DNA from: Microcaldota archaeon
GTDB taxonomy: Archaea > Micrarchaeota > Micrarchaeia > Micrarchaeales > CABMGC01
Length of the DNA: 39,083 nucleotides
Assembly: GCA_028866785.1 (NCBI GenBank)
Contig: JAGWHN010000006.1
Location: forward strand, 1 to 39,083
Direction of reading: 5' to 3'
Shown here: positions 15,954 to 23,615 of the stretch, piece by piece
How positions within the stretch are numbered: position 1 is the first letter of the stretch
Layout: each line of letters begins with the position of its first letter
Notes under the pieces: generated by a model
What the model was told of the DNA's origin: nothing
Seen by the model: only the letters and a program-made list of their open reading frames with translations
The model's database searches: none
Position numbers and translations under genes: made by a program

Positions 15954-16193
15954 ATGGTCGAGGTCAGGGAAAGGATAGAGATTGACATTAAAAAATTCGA
16001 GGACAGCATAAGGAAGGTCCAGGGCGTAAAGCTCACCGAGAGGGAAAACGAGATCGTCGAACTCTCAAAGATGTACGCGAGCGACTGCAGATCATGGCTC
16101 GACAAGGGGGACCTTTACACCTCCTTTTGCAGCATAGCATATGCGCACGGGCTCTTGGACTCGATACTAAAGATCAAGGAGCTAATAGAGTGA
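15954..16193 (+). CDS. DUF357-family small helical protein
   Basis: The 79-residue protein is all-helical and matches the archaeal DUF357 family: TERENEIVELSKMYASDCRS followed by FCSIAYAHGLLDSILKIK. The family function is unknown. Its stop lies 4 nt before the trm1 ATG, and the short distance suggests co-transcription with the tRNA methyltransferase. The ATG at 15954 is the family-consistent start, although the frame is open further upstream. Confidence 0.85.
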   Translation: MVEVRERIEIDIKKFEDSIRKVQGVKLTERENEIVELSKMYASDCRSWLDKGDLYTSFCSIAYAHGLLDSILKIKELIE

Positions 16194-16197
16194 GAGG

Positions 16198-17289
16198 ATG
16201 CTGATCGTGGAGGGAAGGGCAAAAATCAAGACGGGTGAGAACACCTTCTACAATCCGAAAATGAGAGGGCTCAGGGACATCTCGGTCCTTTTCCTCAAGG
16301 CAAGCAAAATGACAGGTTATTCACTGCTTGACTCGACATGCGCAACTGGAGTGAGGGGAATAAGGTACATTTTAGAGGCGGACGCAGGGAAGTGCGTCTT
16401 CCTTGACATAAACAAGAGGGCATACCTCAGCGCAAGAATTAACTTAAGGCAAAATAAGATCAGCGCAAGAATACTAAACGAGAGCATACAGGAGTTTTGC
16501 AATACGCAAGACGAAAGCTTTGACGCGATTGATCTTGATCCGTTTGGGAGCGCTGCGCCTTACATATACGACATCATGAAGGTCGCAAAGGACAAGACGC
16601 TGCTCATGGTGACTGCGACGGACACCGCGGTGCTCTGCGGCGCGGAGCAAAGCGCCTGCATGAAGACCTACGCCTCCCAGCCGATACACAACGAGCTTTG
16701 CCATGAGGGTGCTGTCAGGATCCTGACAAACTACATAGCAAGGATAGCGGCCCAGTTCAACTTCGGCATCTCTGTAAAACTTGCCATTGCAAATTTGCAT
16801 TACGTTAGGGTCTTCATAGTCCTCGAGCACGGGGCAAAAAAGGCGCTTGATAGCGTCAGGCAGAGCGGCTTTGGGGAGTTCTGCAGCAGCTGCAGGAATT
16901 TTGCACTCTCAAAGGGAATTGCGCCAAAATTGGGAGCCAAGTGCAAGAACTGCAAATCCCCGATGTATATTTTTGGGCCTCTTTGGCTTGGCGGCATGAT
17001 GGACAAGGAGCTCATAAGGGAGATGAAAATCAGGATGCCAAAGGAGATGGAGGAGGGAGCAGCAAAAATAGTCGGGAAATTGGACGAGGAGCTTGATCTC
17101 CCATTCTTCTACTCCGTTTCGAAAATAACCAGGCAGCTTGGAATAGGATCGGTTTCAAAGGAGAGTGTAATCAAAAAGCTCTCTGAAAAGCATCAGGTAA
17201 GCAAGACGCACTTTGACCTTGACGGGATCAAGACGGACGCCGGGATAAAGCAGGTCACTTCGGCGATCAAGTGGGCGTCTAGGGAATAA
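16198..17289 (+). CDS. trm1: tRNA (guanine26-N2)-dimethyltransferase Trm1
   Basis: The 363-residue enzyme has the SAM-binding region LLDSTCATGVRGIRY, the catalytic-site motif DLDPFGSAAPY, and a C-terminal zinc site with CSSC and CKNC pairs. It dimethylates G26 of tRNA, a base present in all four tRNA genes of this window. It is preceded 4 nt upstream by the DUF357 gene, and its last 11 nt overlap the convergent carbamate kinase gene. Confidence 0.96.
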   Translation: MLIVEGRAKIKTGENTFYNPKMRGLRDISVLFLKASKMTGYSLLDSTCATGVRGIRYILEADAGKCVFLDINKRAYLSARINLRQNKISARILNESIQEFCNTQDESFDAIDLDPFGSAAPYIYDIMKVAKDKTLLMVTATDTAVLCGAEQSACMKTYASQPIHNELCHEGAVRILTNYIARIAAQFNFGISVKLAIANLHYVRVFIVLEHGAKKALDSVRQSGFGEFCSSCRNFALSKGIAPKLGAKCKNCKSPMYIFGPLWLGGMMDKELIREMKIRMPKEMEEGAAKIVGKLDEELDLPFFYSVSKITRQLGIGSVSKESVIKKLSEKHQVSKTHFDLDGIKTDAGIKQVTSAIKWASRE

Positions 17290-18142
17290 TCGTAGTGCAG
17301 TTCTTGAAATTAATCACATCTGTCGCATTCTTCATGCCGCCTATCGCCGCCCTCCTGCGCGCAAACCAGACAAACTCCATGCACGCCTTTACCTTCGGCT
17401 GCATGCTTCCCTCCTCGAATGCGCCCTCCTTAGAATAAGCAAACAGCTCGGCTGCGCCAACTTTGCGCAGGAGGATCTTGCCTTTCTTGCCAAAATTGAG
17501 GTACGCACCATTCACATTCGTGAGTATGAAAAGGCCCTGTGCGCCTATCGACTTTGCGATGAGAGCGGAGGTGTAGTCCTTGTCCAAAACCGCATCGGCA
17601 AAGTTGAAGCGCATGCCGTTGTAGAAAATCGGGACGCCGCCCCCACCGCCCGCTATCACGATGTAATTTTTTGATAGCAGATCCTTTATCGAGTCTAAAT
17701 TCAGTATCTCAAGGGGCTTTGGGGAAGGCACAACCCTGCGATAGCCCTTCGCCAGCTTTTTAAGTCTTTTGAGGCCGAGTTTGCTCGCCTGCTCCCTTGA
17801 GTAGAATTTGCCTATGGGCTTGCTCGGGCTCTTGAATGCAGGATCCTTTGGATCCACCAGGACCCTTGTGAGTAAAGTCTCGACCTTTACCGCTCTGCCC
17901 CTCTTCTTGAAGTACTTTATAAGCTCCTCCTCTAAACGCAGCCCAATTTGGGCCTCCGTTTGGGCGGTTAGAGTCCCCAAAATACCCTTCTCGAGGTCCG
18001 AAAGCGCGCCCACCTGGGGCCCATTGCCGTGTGTTATGACCACTTTGCCCCTCTTTGAAAGCATGTAAATCGCCTCGAGGACACTATCCAAGTTTTTGGA
18101 AGAATCTAAGGCATTCCCTCCTATTGCGACGACATTAATCAT
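17279..18142 (-). CDS. arcC: Carbamate kinase
   Basis: The 287-residue amino acid kinase-fold protein has VAIGGNAL, THGNGPQVG, IAGGGGGVPI, the DKDYTSALIA active-site block and LTNVNGAYLNF, all characteristic of carbamate kinase, which makes ATP from carbamoyl phosphate. No arginine deiminase or ornithine carbamoyltransferase gene is nearby. The frame continues upstream to 18187, but ATG 18142 is the family start. Confidence 0.93.
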   Translation of the reverse strand: MINVVAIGGNALDSSKNLDSVLEAIYMLSKRGKVVITHGNGPQVGALSDLEKGILGTLTAQTEAQIGLRLEEELIKYFKKRGRAVKVETLLTRVLVDPKDPAFKSPSKPIGKFYSREQASKLGLKRLKKLAKGYRRVVPSPKPLEILNLDSIKDLLSKNYIVIAGGGGGVPIFYNGMRFNFADAVLDKDYTSALIAKSIGAQGLFILTNVNGAYLNFGKKGKILLRKVGAAELFAYSKEGAFEEGSMQPKVKACMEFVWFARRRAAIGGMKNATDVINFKNCTTIIP

Positions 18143-18210
18143 GTAATTACCATAGTTTTGCGAGCAACCATGCGTTTTTGGGCCCACATAGTACTATTTT
18201 GGACAGAAGC

Positions 18211-18232
18211 ATTAAATATGAGTTAACTCATA
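18211..18232 (+). promoter_or_regulatory. TATA box with overlapping 16-bp palindromic operator
   Basis: A TATA-like ATTAAATA (18211-18218) runs into the perfect palindrome TATGAGTTAACTCATA (18217-18232). A dimeric repressor on this site would block TBP/TFB or RNA polymerase for the downstream zinc-finger gene, whose transcript should begin near 18240. The regulator is unknown. Confidence 0.55.
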
Positions 18233-18239
18233 ATCAGTA

Positions 18240-18328
18240 GTGTAAGTCACATAGCAGTCAGAGTCAGTGCCCAAAGGGGTGGCCTCGGGGGAGGAGAGCG
18301 GGAAACCGCAAGGGAATAGGGGGAGAAC
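18240..18328 (+). promoter_or_regulatory. GC-rich structured 5' leader of zinc-finger gene
   Basis: The leader is about 90 nt, unusual where most genes look leaderless. It holds three AGTCA copies (18246-18270), then two possible hairpins: CCTC-GGGG-GAGG and GCGG-GAAA-CCGC, the latter with a GNRA tetraloop. A strong GGGGGAG ribosome-binding site lies 3-4 nt before the ATG. It may be a regulatory leader or an independent small RNA. It matches no riboswitch class I recognise. Confidence 0.4.
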
Positions 18329-18706
18329 ATGGAATTGGGAGAGACTATGGAGGGGACACAGTTAGGGGTGGAATTCAACATGAAAGTTGCCGCCTCTGAC
18401 GGAATGAAATACCTTGTGAGCGAAGCTGAGGAGAGGGACCTCAAGAAAATGATAGAGAGCAGCTGCATGCACTGCAACAAGCTCATGGCGAGGGACGAGA
18501 TAAAGGTCGTGCCTCCGCAGGCAATACAGGAGCAGGACAAGTACGTTTCAAGGGGCACCGTCTCAAGGAGGGTGCTTTGCACAAAGTGCTACGAGGCAAT
18601 GACCTCAAGCACAAGGGAGAGGGTCAGGATGCGCTACCGCCAGATCGGCAGCACGCTTAGGCGCAGACTCTTCAGGGCGCTTGCAAACGGCACGGCCGGC
18701 AGATGA
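18329..18706 (+). CDS. Small treble-clef/zinc-ribbon-like protein, function unknown
   Basis: The 125-residue protein has two CxxC knuckles, CMHC and CTKC, about 37 residues apart, a likely single zinc site, followed by a basic C-terminal helix (RERVRMRYRQIGSTLRRRLF) suited to nucleic acid binding. No known family was recognised. Upstream are a palindromic operator and a GC-rich leader, so it is probably regulated. A T-rich tract after the stop may end transcription. Confidence 0.72.
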   Translation: MELGETMEGTQLGVEFNMKVAASDGMKYLVSEAEERDLKKMIESSCMHCNKLMARDEIKVVPPQAIQEQDKYVSRGTVSRRVLCTKCYEAMTSSTRERVRMRYRQIGSTLRRRLFRALANGTAGR

Positions 18707-18708
18707 GT

Positions 18709-18745
18709 TCTATTTTTAATTTTATTTTCCTTTTACTAACTGTTT
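18709..18745 (+). terminator. T-rich terminator tract
   Basis: Directly after the zinc-finger gene, the plus strand has successive T runs (ATTTTTAATTTTATTTTCC and TTTTAC), as expected for archaeal polymerase termination. No strong hairpin precedes them. Confidence 0.5.
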
Positions 18746-18757
18746 AGCTTGCTTGTT

Positions 18758-19417
18758 TTATGGATTCTTTTTCGCCTTGGTTTCCCTAATGAGGGGGCCT
18801 AGGCTGAACTGCATCTCGGGAACAAAAAGTGACTTTAGCTCCTGATATTTTTCAACGAACTCTGTGCCCTTGGGCATGGTCTTGTACACTGCGTCAGAAT
18901 TTTGGGAAACATCGCGCAACAAGCGAAGCTCTTCCTTGCTTAATTTTTTGATCATGCCGCAGGACTCAAGGGTCGGAAGGAACCCTACCGTCCTGGGGTA
19001 GCCCTCCCCTAGCTTCCCAAGGGAAGACACATTTGCGTAATCGGTGGCCTTCCTTAGGATTTTGTAGACAAGCTCGGTGTCCAGGGTGGAATAAAATGAG
19101 GGAGGAGGGTTCTGAGGCCTAAAGAACTGCTCTATCTCAGCATAAATCTTCAGCGCTCTCTCGCCCTTTTCGGTGCAGGAGAACATGGTGAAGCCCTTCC
19201 TGTCCTTTACACTGTTCCTTTCGGCCTTCCTTTTCTCCTCGCCATCAAGAATCTTCACAAGCCCAAATGAGCCCAGCAGAGTTATTTTTTCCCTCGCATA
19301 GTTGGGCGATATGTTTGCGGCCCGAACAACATCGGAAATTATTACAGGCATGCGGAACTCGTTTAGGATGTCGATCTGAACCTTAAAAGAAGGCCTGTAT
19401 GGGGCTTTTGTTTGCAT
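18758..19417 (-). CDS. Winged-helix transcriptional regulator-like protein
   Basis: The 219-residue protein has a winged-helix domain in its first 90 residues (ILNEFRMPVIISDVVRAANI, then GLVKILDG and a wing) and a second helical region resembling another winged helix (about 115-200, with GYPRTVGFLPTLESCGMIKKL). It is probably a DNA-binding regulator of unknown target. It is downstream of the second C39-like peptidase on the same strand, 72 nt away. Confidence 0.68.
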   Translation of the reverse strand: MQTKAPYRPSFKVQIDILNEFRMPVIISDVVRAANISPNYAREKITLLGSFGLVKILDGEEKRKAERNSVKDRKGFTMFSCTEKGERALKIYAEIEQFFRPQNPPPSFYSTLDTELVYKILRKATDYANVSSLGKLGEGYPRTVGFLPTLESCGMIKKLSKEELRLLRDVSQNSDAVYKTMPKGTEFVEKYQELKSLFVPEMQFSLGPLIRETKAKKNP

Positions 19418-19489
19418 TACAAAACCGGTCTAGTGCGCTAAAAGAACAGGCTGATTTTAGAAGTCCCACTGCGATAGGGACCTTGTCTG

Positions 19490-20260
19490 TTATTTGCTGC
19501 CCGTCTTCTGGAAGTACTTGGAGTCGATTAGGATCATGTGGTTGTCCGTGTCGAAGCCTAGTGCTGCCTTGAAGGCGTCCTGGTCTATTGTTATCGTGCT
19601 GTCCGAGTAAGGATCATTGATGTAGAAGGTGTCCTTGTCGTATCCCTTGACCACCACCCAGTGAGGGGATGACTCAAGGTACGGATTGATGACCTTTGCG
19701 TCAATTAGCACAATCGGAATGTTCTTTGAGGAGAGCCCCTTCTTGATCGACTGAAGCGTGACCGTTCCCAGCTCCTCCATCACATTTGCATTCTGGGACT
19801 TCGTCTTAATCTCGTTGAATGATGCGCTGAGCGTGTCTAGGTTGACATTCTCGTAGACCGCGAGCTTCTTCTCGTAGCCCTCGTCCTTTGCATTGGTGAT
19901 TATGCCTGCCTTCGCCCCTCTCTTTGCAAGAGCGTATGCAAGACCATATCTTGATCCATGCCAGACCGATCCGTTCACCGCCTCCTGCCAGATGTCAAAC
20001 TCGGACTCCCTCTTGAGCTTGAAGTTAGGGTCGATGAACTTTAGGACCATCATTGCACATGCGGCAGAGCTTGTGAACTCCTCCGTCTGCGGATAGTGAG
20101 GTATGTCAAACATTACGCTGTCCTTGATCTTTGTGCTCTTTAGCTTGGCGATAAGATTCGCCTTGGGCGCTGATGGCGCCTTTGCGGATTTCTTCATTAC
20201 CTTGGCACGCTTGCTAGCCTTAACAGCTTTTCTTGAATTCGTTTTTGTCTTTTTTGCCAT
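19490..20260 (-). CDS. C39-like cysteine peptidase with Lys/Ala-rich basic tail
   Basis: The 256-residue protein has a strongly basic N-terminal tail (about residues 1-45, rich in Lys, Ala and Ser, like a histone H1 tail). A papain-fold C39-like domain follows, with Cys68 in SSAACAMMVLKF, His200 in SPHWVVVKGYD and Asp216 in FYINDPYS. There is no signal peptide or transmembrane helix. The tail suggests nucleic acid or surface binding. The gene starts 19 nt after the 3' end of tRNA-Leu on the same strand, so the two may share a transcript. A terminator-like hairpin (GTCCC/GGGAC, 19463-19481) follows the stop. Confidence 0.72.
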   Translation of the reverse strand: MAKKTKTNSRKAVKASKRAKVMKKSAKAPSAPKANLIAKLKSTKIKDSVMFDIPHYPQTEEFTSSAACAMMVLKFIDPNFKLKRESEFDIWQEAVNGSVWHGSRYGLAYALAKRGAKAGIITNAKDEGYEKKLAVYENVNLDTLSASFNEIKTKSQNANVMEELGTVTLQSIKKGLSSKNIPIVLIDAKVINPYLESSPHWVVVKGYDKDTFYINDPYSDSTITIDQDAFKAALGFDTDNHMILIDSKYFQKTGSK

Positions 20261-20278
20261 GGTATCGCCTTTTTGATG

Positions 20279-20377
20279 TGCAGGGAGGGAGATTTGTTCA
20301 AATACTTTTGAACTCCCGTAGGCCTAAGCCAACAGATCTTGAGTCTGTCGCGTTTGACCAAGCTCCGCCATCCCTGC
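20279..20377 (-). tRNA. tRNA-Leu(CAA) with a 14-nt insertion (probable intron) in the T-loop
   Basis: The cloverleaf: acceptor GCAGGGA/TCCCTGC with discriminator A, D-arm GCG/CGC with GG in the loop, anticodon stem ACAGA/TCTGT with loop CTCAAGA (anticodon CAA), a long leucine-type variable arm, and T-stem GGGAG/CTCCC. The T-loop is 21 nt instead of 7 (20292-20312). Removing 14 nt (for example 20294-20307) restores the consensus loop TTCAAAT. The insertion can form TTCAAA/TTTGAA around AGTA. There is no anticodon-loop intron and no encoded CCA. TTTAATAT about 25 nt upstream is the probable TATA box. Confidence 0.88.
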
Positions 20378-20575
20378 AGCACTAAATATTGTGAGATATG
20401 ATATTAAAGGTTTTGCAAATGCTTGTAGAGTCTTTATCTGATATCTTCTGATATTTATATTTACTTGCTGATTTATACTCGTAAAGCGTGCAATGTTCAA
20501 CAACATATTCACAGAACGTTATGATGCTTCGTTGTTTATAAAGCATCTCTATGTATTCGTATAATAAGTGAGAAA
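20378..20575 (+). promoter_or_regulatory. Intergenic region with rtcB and tRNA-Leu promoters
   Basis: These 198 nt separate two divergent genes. On the minus strand, TTTAATAT (about 20402-20409) fits the tRNA-Leu promoter. For rtcB, TTTATAAAG (20535-20543) is flanked by a 7-bp inverted repeat, GATGCTT (20523-20529) and AAGCATC (20541-20547). A TCTGATAT direct repeat lies mid-region. No convincing coding frame or RNA gene was seen. Confidence 0.45.
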
Positions 20576-22015
20576 TTGGAGTTCAAAAAGGTTGACAGCG
20601 TCAGATTCGAGATTGAAAAGGATAGCTCGCTTGGCATGAATGCGCCAGTGAGGGCATACGCAACCGAGAAGATGCTCGAAAAGATGAAGAAGGACCGCAC
20701 CTTCAACCAGGCCGTGAATGCGACCACCCTTCCCGGAATCGTGGGGAAGGTGATGGTGATGCCAGACGGCCATGAGGGATACGGATTCCCGGTCGGCGGG
20801 GTAGTGGCGTTTGACGCGGAGGAGGGAATCATCTCGCCGGGAGCGATAGGCTTTGACATAAACTGCGGGGTAAGGCTCCTCAAGACGGACCTCACCGAAA
20901 AGGAGGTCAGGCCAAAGCTAGGGCAGCTGATGGACAGGCTATTTGTGAACGTGCCAAGCGGCGTGGGGAGCAAGCTAAAGCTCGGGCTCACGCAGTCCGA
21001 CGTGAAGAAAGTTGCGGAGGAGGGCGCGGGATACATGATCGACAAGGGCTTTGGTTTTGCGGACGATGTGGACAGGATAGAGGAGAATGGGAGGATAGAG
21101 GGAGCGGACATCGACAAGGTGAGCCCGATGGCAAGGAAGAGGGGAATGCAGGCGCTTGGAACCCTTGGGGCGGGAAACCACTTTCTGGAAGTGCAAAAAG
21201 TGGAAAAGATATTCAACGAAAAAATCGCAAAGAGCTACGGACTCTATGAGGACCAGATAGTGATCATGGTCCACACGGGATCAAGGGGCTTTGGGCACCA
21301 GGTGTGCAGCGATTACCTAAAGACGCTTGTGGAGTACCAGCAGAAAAACGGGATAAAGATTGTCGACCCTGAACTTAGCTACGCAAAGATCGGCAGCAAG
21401 GAGGCGGACGACTACCTTGCGGCAATGAACTGCGCGGTCAACTTCGCTTTCACGAACAGGCAGATAATAACCGACTCGATAAGGAAGAGCTTTGAGGAGA
21501 CTTTTGCAAAGGGCTCGGACAAATTGGGGATGGATTTGCTCTACGATGTTGCGCACAACATAGCAAAGCATGAGGAGCATGTCTTTGAGGGGAAAAGGGT
21601 CAATGTCTTCGTCCACAGAAAGGGGGCGACAAGGGCGTTTGCAAAAGGGAGAGACGAGATACCGAAGATCTACAGGAGCGTTGGGCAGCCCGTAATAATC
21701 CCAGGAAGCATGGGAACCGCAAGCTACATACTGTGCGGAAAGGAGGGCGCTATGGAGGAGACATTCGGATCAACATGCCATGGGTCCGGAAGGCTAATGT
21801 CAAGGCATCAGGCAATACGCGATATCCCGGCAGAAAAGACGTTTGGAGACCTCGAGAAAAAGCACATCGAGATAAGGGTCAGGACAAAGAAGCTGATCAG
21901 CGAGGAGGCAGAGTGGGCGTACAAGAATGTCGATGATGTGGTGGGAGTAGTTGAGAGGGCAGGAATTTCGGACATAGTCTCAAGAAATGTTCCGATAGGG
22001 GTCGCAAAGGGATAA
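20576..22015 (+). CDS. rtcB: RNA-splicing ligase RtcB
   Basis: The 479-residue GTP- and Mn-dependent ligase joins RNA 2',3'-cyclic phosphate (or 3'-phosphate) and 5'-OH ends, sealing tRNA exons. The conserved metal and active-site residues are in DINCGVRLL (Cys97), GAGNHFLEV, VHTGSRGFGHQV, DVAHNIAKHEEH and STCHGSGRLMSR (the guanylylated His). The length is that of an intein-free RtcB. The start appears to be TTG at 20576; no in-frame ATG precedes the conserved N-terminus. Its activator archaease is at 103-543. Confidence 0.97.
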   Translation: MEFKKVDSVRFEIEKDSSLGMNAPVRAYATEKMLEKMKKDRTFNQAVNATTLPGIVGKVMVMPDGHEGYGFPVGGVVAFDAEEGIISPGAIGFDINCGVRLLKTDLTEKEVRPKLGQLMDRLFVNVPSGVGSKLKLGLTQSDVKKVAEEGAGYMIDKGFGFADDVDRIEENGRIEGADIDKVSPMARKRGMQALGTLGAGNHFLEVQKVEKIFNEKIAKSYGLYEDQIVIMVHTGSRGFGHQVCSDYLKTLVEYQQKNGIKIVDPELSYAKIGSKEADDYLAAMNCAVNFAFTNRQIITDSIRKSFEETFAKGSDKLGMDLLYDVAHNIAKHEEHVFEGKRVNVFVHRKGATRAFAKGRDEIPKIYRSVGQPVIIPGSMGTASYILCGKEGAMEETFGSTCHGSGRLMSRHQAIRDIPAEKTFGDLEKKHIEIRVRTKKLISEEAEWAYKNVDDVVGVVERAGISDIVSRNVPIGVAKG

Positions 22016-22016
22016 T

Positions 22017-22823
22017 TTAGAGAATTGTTTGGACCCTTTCTATTCCGGAAAGCAGCCTGCTTGCCTGGCGCATCTGCACGTATTTGAGGATTTTTAGGAG
22101 CACCCTTTTTGATTCTCCCAGATTATTCTTGTCAGAGAGAAAAGCGGCATAGTAGTAGAATGATGGAAGGGCCCCGAGCGAAATTCCCTTTTGGAGATAT
22201 GGCTCCTGCTTCTTATTCGCAACGAATGAGTTGTAAACCATCTCAGCATATGGGGTGAGGGGAAGATCCTTTGCGTTTGATTTTAAGACGAGCAGCGATT
22301 TCCTTGCGCTTGAAACTCTGCCCAGCCTAATTTCACAGAGGAATTTCAAGTAAAGTAAATTTGGGTCGGGATTCGTCTTAAGCACTGCGTCGCAGCTTGA
22401 GATGACCTTGAAGAGAAGTGCCTTTGCGCTAGAGAAATGCGAAAGAGCGGACTTCGAATGAACTGAATTTTCCTCCATGTACCCGTTTGGGGTTGCATAG
22501 TCGCGCTTTGCAAACTCTTCGTCCGCGATCAGAAGATGGAGGGCAGCCTTTGCAAACAGGAACCCTGCACCCTGGGTCAGGGCAAAGGCGGAATCGAATG
22601 CCTTAATCGCTCCCTCGTTATCTCCCGATGCAATGGCGGATTGAATGCCGGAGAGGGCATCCGAAAGTGGCTTGCTTTTCATCAGCTCTTTTTGGGTCTT
22701 GTCAGTATAGAGCTCGCAGAACTGGCAGATTCCGAACTGTGAATTGTACGATGGGACGGCGCTTCCGCAGAAGTAGCACTGATACTGGAATGGAGGCGCC
22801 TTATCAAGCAGCTTTGTGTCCAC
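22017..22823 (-). CDS. N-terminal zinc-ribbon protein with helical-repeat body, function unknown
   Basis: The 268-residue protein has two cysteine pairs near the start (CYFC and CQFC, about residues 16-36) that form a likely zinc ribbon, followed by an alpha-helical region with TPR-like spacing (for example GAIKAFDSAFALTQGAGFLF and a later KSLLVLKS repeat). It begins with GTG and lies 31 nt downstream of fibrillarin on the same strand, suggesting co-transcription. No specific family is recognised. Confidence 0.65.
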   Translation of the reverse strand: MDTKLLDKAPPFQYQCYFCGSAVPSYNSQFGICQFCELYTDKTQKELMKSKPLSDALSGIQSAIASGDNEGAIKAFDSAFALTQGAGFLFAKAALHLLIADEEFAKRDYATPNGYMEENSVHSKSALSHFSSAKALLFKVISSCDAVLKTNPDPNLLYLKFLCEIRLGRVSSARKSLLVLKSNAKDLPLTPYAEMVYNSFVANKKQEPYLQKGISLGALPSFYYYAAFLSDKNNLGESKRVLLKILKYVQMRQASRLLSGIERVQTIL

Positions 22824-22854
22824 TTAAATCAAGAGGAGTGGGTAAAAAATGTTC

Positions 22855-23514
22855 TTAACGCTTTCTGAGGACCACGAAAAGGTGGCCTTTGTCAAAAGGC
22901 TCTATGTCTATGCGCTCAAGGATTTCGAAGTGGTCCTTTATCTGGTCCAAAAATTCCTCAAAGATGTCCGAAGGCTTTGCGGAGCTGCTTATGCTCTGGG
23001 ACTTTATCGCGACGTATGCGTATCCCCTTTCCTTCAGGAGCTTTGAGTTTCGAATAAGTATGTCAGATTGGTCCCTTGCAGAGACGTCCATGTAGAGAAC
23101 ATCCACATTCTCCGCGTCTTCTGCATAGTTTTCGCTCAGCCTTGCATCGCAGTGTATCGGGAGCATGTTGTTTCTCTTTGCGCAAACCTGCATCAAGTCT
23201 CGCATGTTCCTCTCCGAGAATTCAACGCAGAACACCTCCCCCTTTGGCCCGACTATGTCGCTGACGTGGCTGGGCGTGGTTCCTGTTGCCGCGCCGAGAT
23301 AGAGAATCCTAGAGCCGATCTTTATCTCCATCTGCTTGAGCCCCTTCAAAATGGCGGCGGCAAGCTTGCTCCTATACGGGTTCCATGTCCTGTACTCTAT
23401 GTTGCCAACTTCAAGCAGCTCCTCATCGTACACCTTGACGCCCGGAACGGAGTTCCTAGTCGCAAGGCGCTTGTCTATCCTAAAGACGTTTTCAAATATC
23501 TCCTTTACCTCCAA
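22855..23514 (-). CDS. flpA: Fibrillarin-like rRNA/tRNA 2'-O-methyltransferase
   Basis: The 219-residue protein matches archaeal fibrillarin over its full length: the N-terminal domain, NPYRSKLAAAI, the SAM motif LYLGAATGTTPSHVSDIVG, VEFSERNMRDLM, DVLYMDVSARDQ and AIKSQSISS. With L7Ae and Nop5 it forms the C/D sRNP that methylates RNA at guide-selected sites. A C/D sRNA is encoded at 591-650. The usual partner gene nop5 is not adjacent. The start is TTG 23514; no upstream ATG fits. Confidence 0.96.
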   Translation of the reverse strand: MEVKEIFENVFRIDKRLATRNSVPGVKVYDEELLEVGNIEYRTWNPYRSKLAAAILKGLKQMEIKIGSRILYLGAATGTTPSHVSDIVGPKGEVFCVEFSERNMRDLMQVCAKRNNMLPIHCDARLSENYAEDAENVDVLYMDVSARDQSDILIRNSKLLKERGYAYVAIKSQSISSSAKPSDIFEEFLDQIKDHFEILERIDIEPFDKGHLFVVLRKR

Positions 23515-23615
23515 AATCTCACGGTTGCTCTCTTCTAATATGCGCGAATTTACTTAAGGTTGCCATCTAACACTTTTAGTTTTTGCTCTTGAAATGTATT
23601 TGGAGAGAGGTCTTT

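Noticed and set aside
19463..19481. Hairpin GTCCC/GGGAC as an independent small RNA
   Set aside because: The stem is only 5 bp with a 9-nt loop and lacks sRNA boxes. It may be terminator-like at most.
20576..22015. Intein in RtcB
   Set aside because: Some archaeal RtcB proteins carry one, but this is 479 residues with uninterrupted motifs.
22017..23514. Nop5 partner of fibrillarin
   Set aside because: The gene next to flpA encodes a zinc-ribbon helical protein without Nop-domain motifs, so the usual nop5-flpA pair is absent here.
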